Below, piece by piece: positions 28,571-37,907 of a stretch of DNA of 60,980 nt. Location: NCBI GenBank assembly GCA_040389065.1, contig JAZKAR010000024.1, positions 1 through 60,980 of the forward strand. The letters run 5' to 3'. This DNA is from JAZKAR01 sp040389065 (GTDB taxonomy: Bacteria; Pseudomonadota; Gammaproteobacteria; Burkholderiales; Casimicrobiaceae). Both the position numbers and the translations under genes were made by a program. The notes below the pieces were generated by a model. It worked only from the letters and a program-made list of their open reading frames with translations. It made no database searches and was not told where the DNA came from. Numbering within the stretch: position 1 is the stretch's first letter; the number at the start of each line of letters is the position of its first letter.

Positions 28571-30037
28571 TTAATCTCGATGATAATTAGGCGCTTCTTT
28601 CGTAATTTGTACATCATGCACATGAGATTCATGAATACCAGCTGATGTAATTTCAACAAATTCAGCACGCTCTTGCATGTCTTTTAGTGAAGAGCAGCCA
28701 CAATACCCCATGCTAGAACGCAAACCTCCCATCAATTGATGTATAACAGCAACCACTGAGCCTTTATAAGGAACGCGGCCCTCTATACCTTCAGGAACCA
28801 GTTTGTCGGCGTTACTTTCATTATCTTGAAAATATCTATCTTTAGAGCCTTGTTGCATGGCACCTAATGAACCCATGCCTCGATAAGATTTATACGAGCG
28901 CCCTTGATACAGGATAACTTCTCCAGGCGCTTCTTCTGTTCCTGCAAAAAGCCCGCCTAGCATTACGACATCGGCGCCTGCAGCAATGGCTTTGGCAATA
29001 TCACCTGAATAACGAATGCCACCATCTGCAATCAGAGAAACTTTAGTTGCTGAGCGAGCTAACGCGGTAGCAACATTATCAATTGCTGATATTTGAGGTA
29101 CACCAACACCTGCTACGATACGCGTGGTACAAATTGAACCTGGGCCAATACCTACTTTTACAGCGTCTGCTCCGTGGTCGCGTAACGCTTTGGCTGCATC
29201 TGCCGTTGCAATATTGCCGCCAATGATTGAGATATGAGGAAAGTTATTTTTTACCCATTGAACACGATTCAATACACCTTGTGAGTGCCCGTGGGCGGTA
29301 TCTACCACGATAACATCTACACCTGCTTCTGCCAGTAAAGTAACACGTTCTTCTGTGTCATCACCTACGCCTACAGCTGCGCCTACGCGTAAACGCCCTA
29401 ATTCATCTTTTGATGCATTGGGGTGCTCAGATGATTTCAGAATATCTTTAACGGTAATTAAGCCTTTTAGTTCGAAATCGTGGTTAATGACTAAAACACG
29501 CTCAAGGCGATGCTTATGCATTAAAGCTTGGGCTTCTTCTAAGCTAGTACCTTCATAAACAGTGATAAGTTTATCGGCAGGGGTCATCACTTGGCGAATA
29601 TTAACGTCAAGTTCAGGCTCAAAACGAACATCACGATTGGTGACGATACCGACAAGCTTTTTGCCTTCCATCACAGGTAAACCTGAAATACGATATTGCC
29701 GCATTAACGCAATAATTTCACGTACAGTCATATCAGGTTTAACAGTAATCGGATCTTTCAATAGGCCACTCTCAAAACGCTTCACTTTAGAGACTTGAAA
29801 GGCTTGTTGTTGCGCTGTGAGGTTTTTATGAACAATTCCCATACCGCCTTCTTGTGCCATCGCTATGGCTAAAGGAGCTTCGGTAACGGTATCCATCGCT
29901 GCGGATAAAAGAGGGAGGTTTAGCTTGATCTGCGCGGTGAGTTGAGTAGAGAGAGAGACATCTCGTGGTAACACATTTGAATGGGCAGGAATGAGCAAAA
30001 CGTCGTCGAATGTAAGGGCTTTTTGAATAACGCGCAT
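28571..30037 (-). CDS. guaB: Inosine-5'-monophosphate dehydrogenase
   Basis: IMPDH oxidises IMP to XMP with NAD, the first committed step of GMP synthesis. It is 488 residues from the ATG at 30037 (MRVIQKALTFDDVLLIPA); a GTG nine bases earlier is possible but adds nothing conserved. A CBS pair lies at about 95-205. The catalytic cysteine loop GIGPGSICTTRIVAGVGVPQ and the flap-region GYRGMGSLGAM are present. guaA is not adjacent on the side that can be seen; the next gene on the left is convergent. Confidence 0.97.
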   Translation of the reverse strand: MRVIQKALTFDDVLLIPAHSNVLPRDVSLSTQLTAQIKLNLPLLSAAMDTVTEAPLAIAMAQEGGMGIVHKNLTAQQQAFQVSKVKRFESGLLKDPITVKPDMTVREIIALMRQYRISGLPVMEGKKLVGIVTNRDVRFEPELDVNIRQVMTPADKLITVYEGTSLEEAQALMHKHRLERVLVINHDFELKGLITVKDILKSSEHPNASKDELGRLRVGAAVGVGDDTEERVTLLAEAGVDVIVVDTAHGHSQGVLNRVQWVKNNFPHISIIGGNIATADAAKALRDHGADAVKVGIGPGSICTTRIVAGVGVPQISAIDNVATALARSATKVSLIADGGIRYSGDIAKAIAAGADVVMLGGLFAGTEEAPGEVILYQGRSYKSYRGMGSLGAMQQGSKDRYFQDNESNADKLVPEGIEGRVPYKGSVVAVIHQLMGGLRSSMGYCGCSSLKDMQERAEFVEITSAGIHESHVHDVQITKEAPNYHRD

Positions 30038-30210
30038 ATTTTGCACTTTGGGGAAGTGGTACAGGGGGTAATTATCCCAAACCCGCTGTTTATATACAAC
30101 TAAAATAAGCAGAGTATTATCTATAAAGCGATTTTAACAGCGTGATAGCTTATTGTTTTATGGCATATGTACTATGCCTTGCTCAAGTGAAATGGAGTAA
30201 TTTTAAAAGA

Positions 30211-30318
30211 TTAGAAGTTGCGTAGTTGGATGTTATCAGCTTGGTGAAAACTTGCCGTTACTCCTTGAATTGTATGCGTTGCTATGCTTTGATATAGCTT
30301 AATATGGGCAACTTCTAA
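30211..30318. repeat. Dispersed hairpin repeat, copy B (divergent, about 108 bp)
   Basis: Starts TTAGAAGTTGCGTAGTTGGA and ends GGGCAACTTCTAA, with ACTTGCCGTTACTCC and ATGCGTTGCTATGC in the middle matching the other copies. It is more degraded than the 46.8 and 50.3 kb copies. Its right end supplies the TAG stop of the rRNA methyltransferase gene. Confidence 0.75.
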
Positions 30319-31109
30319 CTTTTTAGGCTTTGTTGATGAAAGAGCAATATAGCTCCTGCAATGGCGACATTGAGAGAGTCTAATAAGGGATCTAAAGGGA
30401 TGCCAATATGCTGATCAAGATGAGGTGCAAGTTGAGGCGAAATGCCTGTTCCTTCATTGCCTAATACCAATGCTGTGACTGAAGGCCATGAGCATTGAGT
30501 GTAAGGCGTGCCATGCGCTGCCGCGCCCCACTTTGTAAGATTGGGTAAGGTTTGGGCAAGTTCAGGCAAATAAATGTTTTCCCATAGCGTTAAATGAAAG
30601 TGCGCGCCTTGTGCTGATCTTAATACTTTAGGTGACCATACATCTGTACAGCCTTTACCACAAACAATATGTTTAATGCCAGCACCTAGCGCTGTGCGTA
30701 GCAGAGTTCCCACATTGCCGGGGTCTTGTATATTATCTAGCCACAGTGAAGAAAATGTATTTAAACAGCTTAGTTCTCCAGGTGAGCCAGGGGCGGGTAC
30801 TATTCCTATAATGGGGGCAGGGTTCGCTAAAGACGAGAGTTGTTTAAGAGGGGCCGCACTCAATTGCCAAACATGATCTTCTAGATGTGTCGTGTTAATC
30901 CATTCAAGAATTTCGGCTTGAGGAGATACTGAAGAAGGAAGAATTAAAATATTAGGCGCACCATAACGTTCATGATAGCGTTGGATAAGATGTAAGCCCT
31001 CAATTAAAATAAACTCTTTATTTTTTAATTGATCACGCCAACTTTTAATGGTGCTGTTGGTCGGCGAGCTAATTTTTCTGCGCTCAGGAACATAAGGTAG
31101 AAGTGTCAT
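30315..31109 (-). CDS. TrmH/SpoU-family (SPOUT) RNA 2'-O-methyltransferase
   Basis: 264 residues. The N-terminal substrate-binding part (about 30-100; FILIEGLHLIQ) is followed by the SPOUT knot with all three motifs: LDNIQDPGNVGTLLRTALGAG, TALVLGNEGTGISPQL and IPLDPLLDSLNVAIAGAILL. Such enzymes methylate rRNA or tRNA ribose; the exact target cannot be told from sequence. The stop codon falls inside a dispersed hairpin repeat, which may have trimmed or replaced the original end of the gene. It lies downstream of the GNAT gene on the same strand, 31 bases away. Confidence 0.9.
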   Translation of the reverse strand: MTLLPYVPERRKISSPTNSTIKSWRDQLKNKEFILIEGLHLIQRYHERYGAPNILILPSSVSPQAEILEWINTTHLEDHVWQLSAAPLKQLSSLANPAPIIGIVPAPGSPGELSCLNTFSSLWLDNIQDPGNVGTLLRTALGAGIKHIVCGKGCTDVWSPKVLRSAQGAHFHLTLWENIYLPELAQTLPNLTKWGAAAHGTPYTQCSWPSVTALVLGNEGTGISPQLAPHLDQHIGIPLDPLLDSLNVAIAGAILLFHQQSLKS

Positions 31110-31140
31110 AGATGCATGGTAGGTGTATATTGCTAGATGG

Positions 31141-31623
31141 CTAAATTTTTAAAAGAGGCTTAGTTAAAACGATTTCTCCGCCTTCAGCTGAGGTAATTAT
31201 TTTTTTGTTTTTTTCGATATCGAGTGATCTAAAAAAGCCATTTTTTTCAAAGTAATGAGCTGCATTGGGAGTATAGGCTACTTCATGCAAAAAATCGTAA
31301 TTATTTTGCAGGCGCTCAGAAAGTAATTGTAACGCTGTTTTTGATATACCGTTTCTGCGTGCTGCTTGAATAACGCCATGCCAACGTAGACCTGCATCAG
31401 TGTCTGAAATAGGCCACCATCCTGTGATGCCGACTACATGATAGCCAAGATGATGATCGATTATTTTATAAATTTCGCCATTCTCATCGCTATTGGCTTC
31501 CCATTGTTGTGTAGCGTCTTGAGCGAGTAATGATAAGTGGTTAGGCCAAATACTGATTAGTTGAGGAAATTCAAAAAATAAAGACTTAATAGGGTTTTTA
31601 TCACAAAGTTCAATCGTAATCAT
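31141..31623 (-). CDS. GNAT-family N-acetyltransferase
   Basis: 160 residues from the ATG at 31623 (MITIELCDKNP), which has a GAGA-type ribosome site; alternatives at 31650 (ATG) and 31653 (TTG) would start almost at the stop of the gene before it. The GNAT core is seen as HHLGYHVVGITGWWPISDTD, the acetyl-CoA loop region QAARRNGISKTALQLL, and the C-terminal AAHYFEKNGFF. The substrate is unknown. It lies directly behind the TerC-CBS gene and is probably co-transcribed. Confidence 0.78.
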   Translation of the reverse strand: MITIELCDKNPIKSLFFEFPQLISIWPNHLSLLAQDATQQWEANSDENGEIYKIIDHHLGYHVVGITGWWPISDTDAGLRWHGVIQAARRNGISKTALQLLSERLQNNYDFLHEVAYTPNAAHYFEKNGFFRSLDIEKNKKIITSAEGGEIVLTKPLLKI

Positions 31624-31658
31624 TTCGCATTTCTCATGGCAGGTAGCCATCAATTACA

Positions 31659-33215
31659 TTATTCATTTTCCAGAGCAGAGCGGCTAAAGCGAATGCGCAC
31701 CAACTCAATACGGCGCTCTGAAACTTTTATAATCTCAAATTGTAATCCATCAAAGCTAATAATGTCACCTACGGCGGGGAATGAGCCGCTATGCGCCAGC
31801 AGCAGCCCGCCAAGTGAAGCATATTCATTGTTAGTGCTGACTAAGTTATCGCAGCCAAGTGATTGCTGAAGCAAATGGAGATCAGCCATTCCTTTCACTA
31901 GCCAGCTATCTTCCTCGCGAATAATATCTGGTGTTTCGTCTTCATCAGGGAACTCACCTGCAATGGCTTCAAGCAAATCTACTGGGGTAAGTAAACCTTG
32001 AACAGAGCCAAACTCATCCATTACCAAAACAAGCGTTCCTTTAGCTCGGCGTAGGGTTTCTAAGAGTTTAATAACATCCATACGTTCGGGAACGATAATC
32101 GGCGGGTATTGGGTGGCTACATCTGCTAGCGTGCGGTTTTCTTCGAGAGCAAATAAGATATCCTTTGCCCGCATAATGCCTACAATTTGATCAAGAGACT
32201 CTCGACATACAGGAAATAAATTATGCGGGGTTTCAAAGAGCTTAGCGCGTACCTCTTCAGTTGTTAGATTGCAATCAATCCACGAAATTTCTATACGGGG
32301 TGTCATGATGGTACGAATAGAACGCTCAGCTAAGGTAAGAACGCCACTGATCATATAGCGTTCTTCTTCGTGAAAAGCTTCTTCTGGTGCAGGAATGCTT
32401 TGTTCAATATCTTCTTCGATATCTTCTTCTATTGATTGGCGATGGCCAATCAATTTTAAAATGGCTTCAGCTGTGCGTTCTCGCATAGGCTTATGCGCTT
32501 GATTGCGAACAAAATTACGCCGGGCAATTTGATTAAACATTTCAATAATAATTGAAAACCCAATAGCTGCATAAAGATAGCCCTTAGGAATATGTAATCC
32601 AAACCCTTCTGCAACAAGGCTTAAACCAATCATAAGAAGAAAGCTTAAGCATAAAACCACAATAGTAGGGTGAGCATTTACAAAACGTGTTAAAGGCTTA
32701 GAGGCCAGAATCATGATGGTCATAGCAATGACTACTGCTGCCATCATAACGGGTAAGTGTTCTACCATTCCTACCGCGGTAATAATCGCATCGAGCGAGA
32801 ATACGGCATCGAGCGCTACAATCTGGGCAATAACAGTCCAAAAGCTTGCATGCGTTCGTTCGGTATCGCCATCTTGAGGAAGGCTTTCAAGGCGCTCATG
32901 AAGTTCGGTTGTGGCTTTGAATAGTAGAAAAAATCCGCCTAGAATTAAAATTAAATCACGCCATGAAATCGCAAGGGTGCCGATTGATAATAAAGGTGCT
33001 GTGAGCGATACAATCCACGATATCACTGAAAGTAATGCTAAGCGCATGATAAGCGCTAGGCTTAAACCAGTAAGACGCGCTTTGTCGCGTAGTTGGCGGG
33101 GTAATTTATCTGAAAGAATGGCAACAAAAACGAGATTATCAATCCCTAAAACAATTTCTAGAATGACCAGGGTAAATAACCCTACCCAAATAGAGGGATC
33201 CAACAGCCATTGCAT
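31659..33215 (-). CDS. TerC-family membrane protein with CBS pair and CorC/HlyC domain (YegH/YoaE type)
   Basis: 518 residues. The TerC membrane domain (about 1-230, seven helices) carries the two conserved acidic signatures LEIVLGIDNLVF and ALDAVFSLDAIITAVGM. A CBS pair follows at about 290-420 (IMTPRIEISWID, VMDEFGSVQGLLTPVDLLEA), then a CorC_HlyC domain to the end (NEYASLGGLLLAHSGSFPAVGD). TerC proteins are linked to metal ion (manganese) export and protection of secreted proteins; the role of this fusion class is less clear. A GNAT gene and an rRNA methyltransferase gene follow on the same strand. Confidence 0.93.
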   Translation of the reverse strand: MQWLLDPSIWVGLFTLVILEIVLGIDNLVFVAILSDKLPRQLRDKARLTGLSLALIMRLALLSVISWIVSLTAPLLSIGTLAISWRDLILILGGFFLLFKATTELHERLESLPQDGDTERTHASFWTVIAQIVALDAVFSLDAIITAVGMVEHLPVMMAAVVIAMTIMILASKPLTRFVNAHPTIVVLCLSFLLMIGLSLVAEGFGLHIPKGYLYAAIGFSIIIEMFNQIARRNFVRNQAHKPMRERTAEAILKLIGHRQSIEEDIEEDIEQSIPAPEEAFHEEERYMISGVLTLAERSIRTIMTPRIEISWIDCNLTTEEVRAKLFETPHNLFPVCRESLDQIVGIMRAKDILFALEENRTLADVATQYPPIIVPERMDVIKLLETLRRAKGTLVLVMDEFGSVQGLLTPVDLLEAIAGEFPDEDETPDIIREEDSWLVKGMADLHLLQQSLGCDNLVSTNNEYASLGGLLLAHSGSFPAVGDIISFDGLQFEIIKVSERRIELVRIRFSRSALENE

Positions 33216-33589
33216 TAGAAATCTCCACGTGTGTAGAAAAAGGCTAGTTTAAGCGGAGGAAATGAAAATAATAGGATTGAATGAAATGAGGGACAACTTC
33301 GAAGAGTTTCCATAGTAAATTGAGTGATACCTTTGAGGTTCTGGTCAAACTGATTGTAGCAAAAAATAGAAAAATAAAAGTAAAGTTTTACCAGTTTATA
33401 TCAATTAATGCATCAGGGTAATACTCACTTTATATATGGATGGCAAATAGTAGGTGAGTAGAGAGTGCCAGCAGTGTAGTATTCGAGCCATTAGAGGAGC
33501 CTGCCTCTCAAGGCTACTACTAGTGCTATAAGCCTAATTTATGAGAGGTTATTTTTTAAATTGTATTTAATAAAGTTTAATCATCTCAT
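33216..33589. other. Intergenic region between TerC-CBS gene and chrA
   Basis: About 370 bases, divergent promoter region. A short hairpin AGAGG-AGCCTG-CCTCT lies near 33493. No reading frame or recognisable regulator site was found. Confidence 0.45.
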
Positions 33590-34939
33590 ATGATAAAAAA
33601 ACATCATTCTTCTGAAAATATTAGCTTCCGAGAGGCTTTTGTATTTTGGCTGAAACTAGGGTTCATCAGTTTTGGTGGCCCTGCCGGTCAAATTTCTATT
33701 ATGCACAAAGAATGCGTAGAACAACGCAGATGGATCAGTGAAAAACGATTTTTGCACGCGCTAAATTACTGCATGTTATTGCCAGGGCCAGAAGCACAAC
33801 AACTAGCAACCTATATAGGTTGGTTGATGCATGGAACATGGGGCGGAATCATCGCAGGCGTTTTGTTTGTACTGCCTTCTCTCTTTATTTTGATAGCACT
33901 TTCGTGGCTATATATCGTATTTGGAAATAACTCTCTGTTAATCGGAGGTTTATATGGCATAAAGCCTGCGATTGTTATCATTGTTTTACAGGCAGCGCAC
34001 CGAATTGGCAGGCGTACCTTAAAAACGCCATTTTTAGTAGGGGTAGCGGGTGTATCGTTTACGCTAATGGCAGCTTTCAACATGCCATTTCCTATTATTT
34101 TGCTAGGAGCTGCCATAGCAGGGTGGGCAGGCGGATATTTTTTCCCCGAGGGCAATAGCAAAGATGCTCAACATAAAGCTCATGCTAAAGCCCATTCAGA
34201 ATCGTATGGCTCTGCAATCATTGATGATAATAGCCCAGTGCCTGAGCATGCACGTTTTTCAGTGGTTAAGTTAATCAAAACAGGAAGTATAGGGCTCTTG
34301 CTGTGGGCTATTCCCCTATCATTACTTAGCTACTTATATAGCTGGCAGGGCACTTTAACGCAAATGGGTTGGTTTTTTACAAAATCGGCGCTGCTTACGT
34401 TTGGTGGCGCTTATGCAGTATTACCCTATGTGTTTCAAGGGGCGGTAGAGCATTACGCATGGCTGACGCCTACACAAATGATGGATGGTTTAGCGTTAGG
34501 GGAAACAACGCCAGGCCCTTTAATTATGGTAGTGGCTTATGTAGGGTTTATTGGCGGGTACTTAAAAGCACTATTAGGTTCACACGCGTTATTTTTATCA
34601 GGCGCGCTCGCAGCTAGTGTTGTAACTTGGTTTACTTTTTTACCTTCATTTGTTTTTATTCTAGCGGGCGCTCCATTAGTAGAGGCGAGCCAACACCAGC
34701 CACAATTAACAGCGCCTCTAACTGCCATGACTGCCGCGGTGGTTGGGGTGATTTTGAATCTGGCCTTGTTTTTTGCCTATCATACGTTTTGGTTGAAAGA
34801 AGGGAGGTTGGATGTAGGGGCTTTGATGATGTTGGGTATGGCAGCGCTTGCTGTTTTTTATTTTAAACGGGGGGTTATTGCTGTTTTGGGGTTGTGTGCT
34901 GTGGCGGGGATTGGTATTAAAATGTTGGGAGTGGTTTGA
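33590..34939 (+). CDS. chrA: Chromate transporter ChrA (two-domain CHR family)
   Basis: 449 residues with about ten to twelve membrane helices in two homologous CHR halves. The first half has FISFGGPAGQISIMHKE and LPGPEAQQLATYIGW; the second has KSALLTFGGAYAVLPYV and LALGETTPGPLIMVVAYVGF, the paired signatures of long-chain ChrA. It exports chromate from the cytoplasm in resistant strains. No chrB regulator is next to it. The ATG lacks a strong ribosome site. Confidence 0.95.
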   Translation: MIKKHHSSENISFREAFVFWLKLGFISFGGPAGQISIMHKECVEQRRWISEKRFLHALNYCMLLPGPEAQQLATYIGWLMHGTWGGIIAGVLFVLPSLFILIALSWLYIVFGNNSLLIGGLYGIKPAIVIIVLQAAHRIGRRTLKTPFLVGVAGVSFTLMAAFNMPFPIILLGAAIAGWAGGYFFPEGNSKDAQHKAHAKAHSESYGSAIIDDNSPVPEHARFSVVKLIKTGSIGLLLWAIPLSLLSYLYSWQGTLTQMGWFFTKSALLTFGGAYAVLPYVFQGAVEHYAWLTPTQMMDGLALGETTPGPLIMVVAYVGFIGGYLKALLGSHALFLSGALAASVVTWFTFLPSFVFILAGAPLVEASQHQPQLTAPLTAMTAAVVGVILNLALFFAYHTFWLKEGRLDVGALMMLGMAALAVFYFKRGVIAVLGLCAVAGIGIKMLGVV

Positions 34940-34965
34940 GATCAGGAGAGCATTCTTTTATTCGC

Positions 34966-34988
34966 GGGCTGCATTTGTAATGCGGCCT
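34966..34988 (+). terminator. Possible terminator hairpin after chrA
   Basis: GGGCTGCATT and AATGCGGCCT can pair over 10 bases (two G-T pairs) around a TGT loop, 26 bases past the chrA stop, followed by ACAATTTTA. The T-run is weak. An adjacent imperfect repeat GGCCTGACA...TGTTAGGCC (34984-35027) may belong to the cassette region. Confidence 0.35.
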
Positions 34989-35107
34989 GACACAATTTTA
35001 GTTTGATTAAGCTCTTAATGTTAGGCCTCGTAAAAGATTAGGGTATAAAACACGTAAAAATTTATTCCATGCATTGTCTTGAGTACTGTTGTACTTCAAT
35101 GTTGAAA

Positions 35108-36445
35108 CTACGAAAATACTTCCGATAATTTTAATGGCATAAATAGGTTTTCTTCATTAGTTTTTCCAAAAGTAATTTCAATATTTTTTCCAAATTCTTT
35201 AGTTAAGTCTTGAACATATTGAGTAATATGGCTTAAAGGGTAATCAATATCATCATCTCGTAAAATAAATGTTATATTAATTTTTGTTAACATACCTTCT
35301 TCGATTTGCTGAATAGCAGGTTTTAGCTTTTCTAGTGTTCTTTTCATGATCCATAAAAAGCTTCTTGATGAAACTATTTTTACTTCTACTGCTATTTTAG
35401 ATTCTCCCTTGATTGCAATAAAATCAAATGGATCGAATGGAAAATTTTTTGTGGGTGTAACTTCATAACCATTTTTTACATAAAATTCAGCAATAGCTTT
35501 TTCTGCAAGATACCCAATAGCACCTGGCGAGTCTGAATTATATGAGTAAATAATTAGTTCTCGGTCAGTTTCATTTAAGTTTATTTCTCCTAACTTTGCT
35601 GAGGCTTCATTAATGATTTCTTTTATTCGAGAAGTTAATCCTTTAATTTGCTCGTGTTCTATTTTTTTGATATGTCTATTGTGAGCAACTTTATTACGTA
35701 ATTTATAAAGTAACTCCCATTTTTTTTCTAAGCTACTCTCTTTATCATTGATGAGAGAGGAAAAATATTTTTCCCAATTGGATTTTGGAATATATCGTTT
35801 AATTTTTTCTTTATCTTCATCATTGAAATTTGTTTTAGAAAGTAGGCGATCAAAATCTTCCAATGAAATATCTCTTTTTTTCTCGAAAAGAACTTGATTT
35901 AAATGTATAAAATCTAATTTATATAGATCATTAATATAAGGTTCTGAGTCATCATAATTTTCAATTTTTTTAAAAAGTTCTGGATGAATAGCATCTTTTG
36001 ACCAGTTAATACCAACTGTGATTAACATAAATTTTGCTATTAGTCGCCTTAATAAGTTTTCTACTTCATTAATAAGAGGGTAAGATTTTTCAGCATATAT
36101 ACGGCCGATATCATCCCATAATATATTTATTGACATAGTCCCAGGTGATATGCGTTCGCTAATAGTTCTTATTCGATCAGATAGTTCGCTGAATTCATCT
36201 AATAATGTGTCATTTTCACATTCAAGCGTTAGCAAAAAATAACGCTCTTGCTTTGATTTGACTTTATTTGTTTCGATAATAAAATGAGCAGAAACTAAAT
36301 CTTTAGATTTAGCAGTTTTACGATAACTGATTCTTTGTCCAGATATAGAAAGAAGATCATCTATTTTTAAAAACTCAATAAAAGCTTTTTTGTTGTTACA
36401 AAAAGATTCATTTTCTGGAAGTAGAAGTAAAAGTTCAGTACGCAA
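35108..36445 (-). CDS. HEPN-domain protein fused to PD-(D/E)XK-like nuclease (putative defence protein)
   Basis: 445 residues, probably from a TTG start preceded by AAGGA; no ATG is close. The middle (about 115-285) is helical and carries a HEPN catalytic motif R250-x4-H255 (LYKLRNKVAHNRH), with YPLINEVENLLRRLI resembling the Swt1/HEPN helix. The C-terminal part (about 308-365) reads GAIGYLAEKAIAEFYVKNGY, then FDFIAIKGE with D341 and VEVK with E354/K356, the pattern of a restriction-like nuclease fold. It is the last gene of the cassette block, following an attC-like site directly. Base composition is AT-rich. RNA/DNA cleavage and phage defence are inference. Confidence 0.7.
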   Translation of the reverse strand: MRTELLLLLPENESFCNNKKAFIEFLKIDDLLSISGQRISYRKTAKSKDLVSAHFIIETNKVKSKQERYFLLTLECENDTLLDEFSELSDRIRTISERISPGTMSINILWDDIGRIYAEKSYPLINEVENLLRRLIAKFMLITVGINWSKDAIHPELFKKIENYDDSEPYINDLYKLDFIHLNQVLFEKKRDISLEDFDRLLSKTNFNDEDKEKIKRYIPKSNWEKYFSSLINDKESSLEKKWELLYKLRNKVAHNRHIKKIEHEQIKGLTSRIKEIINEASAKLGEINLNETDRELIIYSYNSDSPGAIGYLAEKAIAEFYVKNGYEVTPTKNFPFDPFDFIAIKGESKIAVEVKIVSSRSFLWIMKRTLEKLKPAIQQIEEGMLTKINITFILRDDDIDYPLSHITQYVQDLTKEFGKNIEITFGKTNEENLFMPLKLSEVFS

Positions 36446-36463
36446 GTAATATTTCCTTATTTT

Positions 36464-36540
36464 CTAACGCCAAGTTAACAGGCATTTTATAGTACAGCGA
36501 AGCGGCACTGTAAAATGTCCTAGTTCAACGCTTTGTTAAG
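36464..36540 (-). other. attC-like integron recombination site
   Basis: On the minus strand it begins TTAACAAAGCGTTGAACTAG and ends CTGTTAACTTGGCGTTAG, with the inner arms GACATTTTACAGTG / TACTATAAAATG pairing around CCGCTTCG. This is the layout of integron attC sites: R''-L''-loop-L'-R' with an extrahelical base. The TAA stop of the preceding gene lies within the left end, as is usual in cassettes. Identified by eye; an attC covariance model would confirm it. Confidence 0.8.
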
Positions 36541-37720
36541 TACTTGTGCTGTTTGAATGAAGTTCTTTACTAAGAATTTCAAATGAATTAATAAGTTTAG
36601 AAACTAGAGATTTATAAATATCTAAAAGGTTTGAATGTTGATGAATACCTAGTCGCTCAATTACAAAATTAAGCTTTTCATCACTTTTCTCTTTAGAACT
36701 AAGATGTGAATAAGCAACTCTTAGATCATATAGAGTATAAAACGGACTCATTATTGACGAAATATCTATACTATTCGGACATGAAATTTCTAAAAGCATC
36801 TGAAGTCTTTTTATACTACCAAAGTTCTGAGGATCTCCGCCTAATTTTCTGATTAATAAAGCTAAAATCTTATTGTCAAAAGATTCTATATATATTTTAT
36901 TTAGGGTATCTGCTAGGTGACGACGTTCTCGTTCAGTATCAATGATTGGAGCATTAAAAGAAATCGTAAGGTCCAAAACCTCTGCATCAAGATGAGCTAT
37001 CTTTACTTCAAATTTATTAAAGCAGGCTTCAAGAAATGTAGAGCGGCTTTTAAATAATTCATCTTTTTCTGATAAATCTGTAAACACACACTCTATTTGT
37101 CCATCATAAAATTCTGACCCTATAGAGTGATCAGAGTTAATATTTTCTGAACGAAGATAATATTGTTCAGATTCTGGTAATTCTGCAATATCACCGAGCC
37201 ACATAATAACTTTACCATTCTTATTTAGCCCAAATGACATTGAAAAATCATCACCTCTATTAATACTCCCGTAAGTAGTTGATGCAAAATTTAATCGATA
37301 AGTTGGAGATAAGTCATATTTTAGAAGAACTTCTCTATTAAAAAATACAGGAGTAAGAAAGCCTTCATCCCATGATCTCTTTAAACCAGGTATATATTCA
37401 TAGTCATCAGAATCATAAACAAATGGAGCAACCCCATAGCCAAAATTCTGATTGGTTTTATTTCGTGTTACTTTTACTAAGCTATTATTTTTTGAAAATG
37501 CCTGTTTATGTAAGTCAATAATTGCAAACCTTGATCTATTTGGGAAGTGATTTTTTTTACAAGGAGCGCAATGAAGTACAGGTAGCCCATTTATAATTAT
37601 ATGTACACCTGTAATTAATTCATCGAAATCAATAAAACTCAGATCAAGATGTTTATTACAGTTATCGCAATATAGTGTTTGGACATGTCCATCCTTTGGG
37701 AAAAAATCGGTAATTTCCAC
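36536..37720 (-). CDS. Zinc-ribbon protein with C-terminal HEPN-like motif (integron cassette gene)
   Basis: 394 residues from a GTG start with CAGGAG 8 bases before it. The N terminus has two CxxC pairs (C18-C21, C51-C54) that look like a zinc ribbon. The middle is beta-rich with no family I recognise (GLKRSWDEGFLTPVFFNREV). The C-terminal helical part contains R334-x4-H339 (LYDLRVAYSHLSS), which matches the HEPN ribonuclease motif and recalls ApeA-type HEPN proteins. The stop is embedded in the attC-like site. A toxin or phage-defence role is inference from domain and context. Confidence 0.7.
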   Translation of the reverse strand: MEITDFFPKDGHVQTLYCDNCNKHLDLSFIDFDELITGVHIIINGLPVLHCAPCKKNHFPNRSRFAIIDLHKQAFSKNNSLVKVTRNKTNQNFGYGVAPFVYDSDDYEYIPGLKRSWDEGFLTPVFFNREVLLKYDLSPTYRLNFASTTYGSINRGDDFSMSFGLNKNGKVIMWLGDIAELPESEQYYLRSENINSDHSIGSEFYDGQIECVFTDLSEKDELFKSRSTFLEACFNKFEVKIAHLDAEVLDLTISFNAPIIDTERERRHLADTLNKIYIESFDNKILALLIRKLGGDPQNFGSIKRLQMLLEISCPNSIDISSIMSPFYTLYDLRVAYSHLSSKEKSDEKLNFVIERLGIHQHSNLLDIYKSLVSKLINSFEILSKELHSNSTST

Positions 37721-37744
37721 TATATAACTCCTGAGTACTTAACG

Positions 37745-37765
37745 TTAAATATACATCTAAATTTA
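37745..37765 (-). repeat. 21-bp AT-rich motif, copy 1
   Basis: TTAAATATACATCTAAATTT plus A, written on the plus strand; identical copies lie at 38613 and 39868. It ends 25 bases before the GTG start at 37720. Between motif and start the minus strand reads CGTTAAGT, which fits the GTTRRRY crossover consensus of attC sites. Confidence 0.8.
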
Positions 37766-37767
37766 TC

Positions 37768-37887
37768 AATCACAGGGGTCAGAGTCGATTGATTTTGTAA
37801 AATAGTGATTTTCGATTTCACCCTTTGGCTAGAAGGAGGATTGTTAGTTGTCTTTAATTCTTTAAATCAATCGACTGTGATCCCAAT
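37768..37887. mobile_element. MITE-like element, copy 1 (about 120 bp)
   Basis: Terminal inverted repeats of about 25 bases: AGGGGTCAGAGTCGATTGAT on the left and its imperfect complement (ATCAATCGACTGTGATCCC) on the right. The interior (TTTCACCCTTTGGCTAGAAG) is nearly identical to the copy at 38639. There is no open reading frame. The right terminal repeat has diverged by several bases. A similar end sequence is, from memory, common in proteobacterial non-autonomous elements; not checked. Confidence 0.8.
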
Positions 37888-37907
37888 GGCACTAGAGAAA
37901 ATTAGTA

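Noticed and set aside
35085..35107. attC-like hairpin TTGAGTAC-TGTT-GTACTTCAA after the HEPN-nuclease gene
   Set aside because: The short stem is present, but the outer GTTRRRY/RYYYAAC boxes are not convincing, so I do not call a third attC site.
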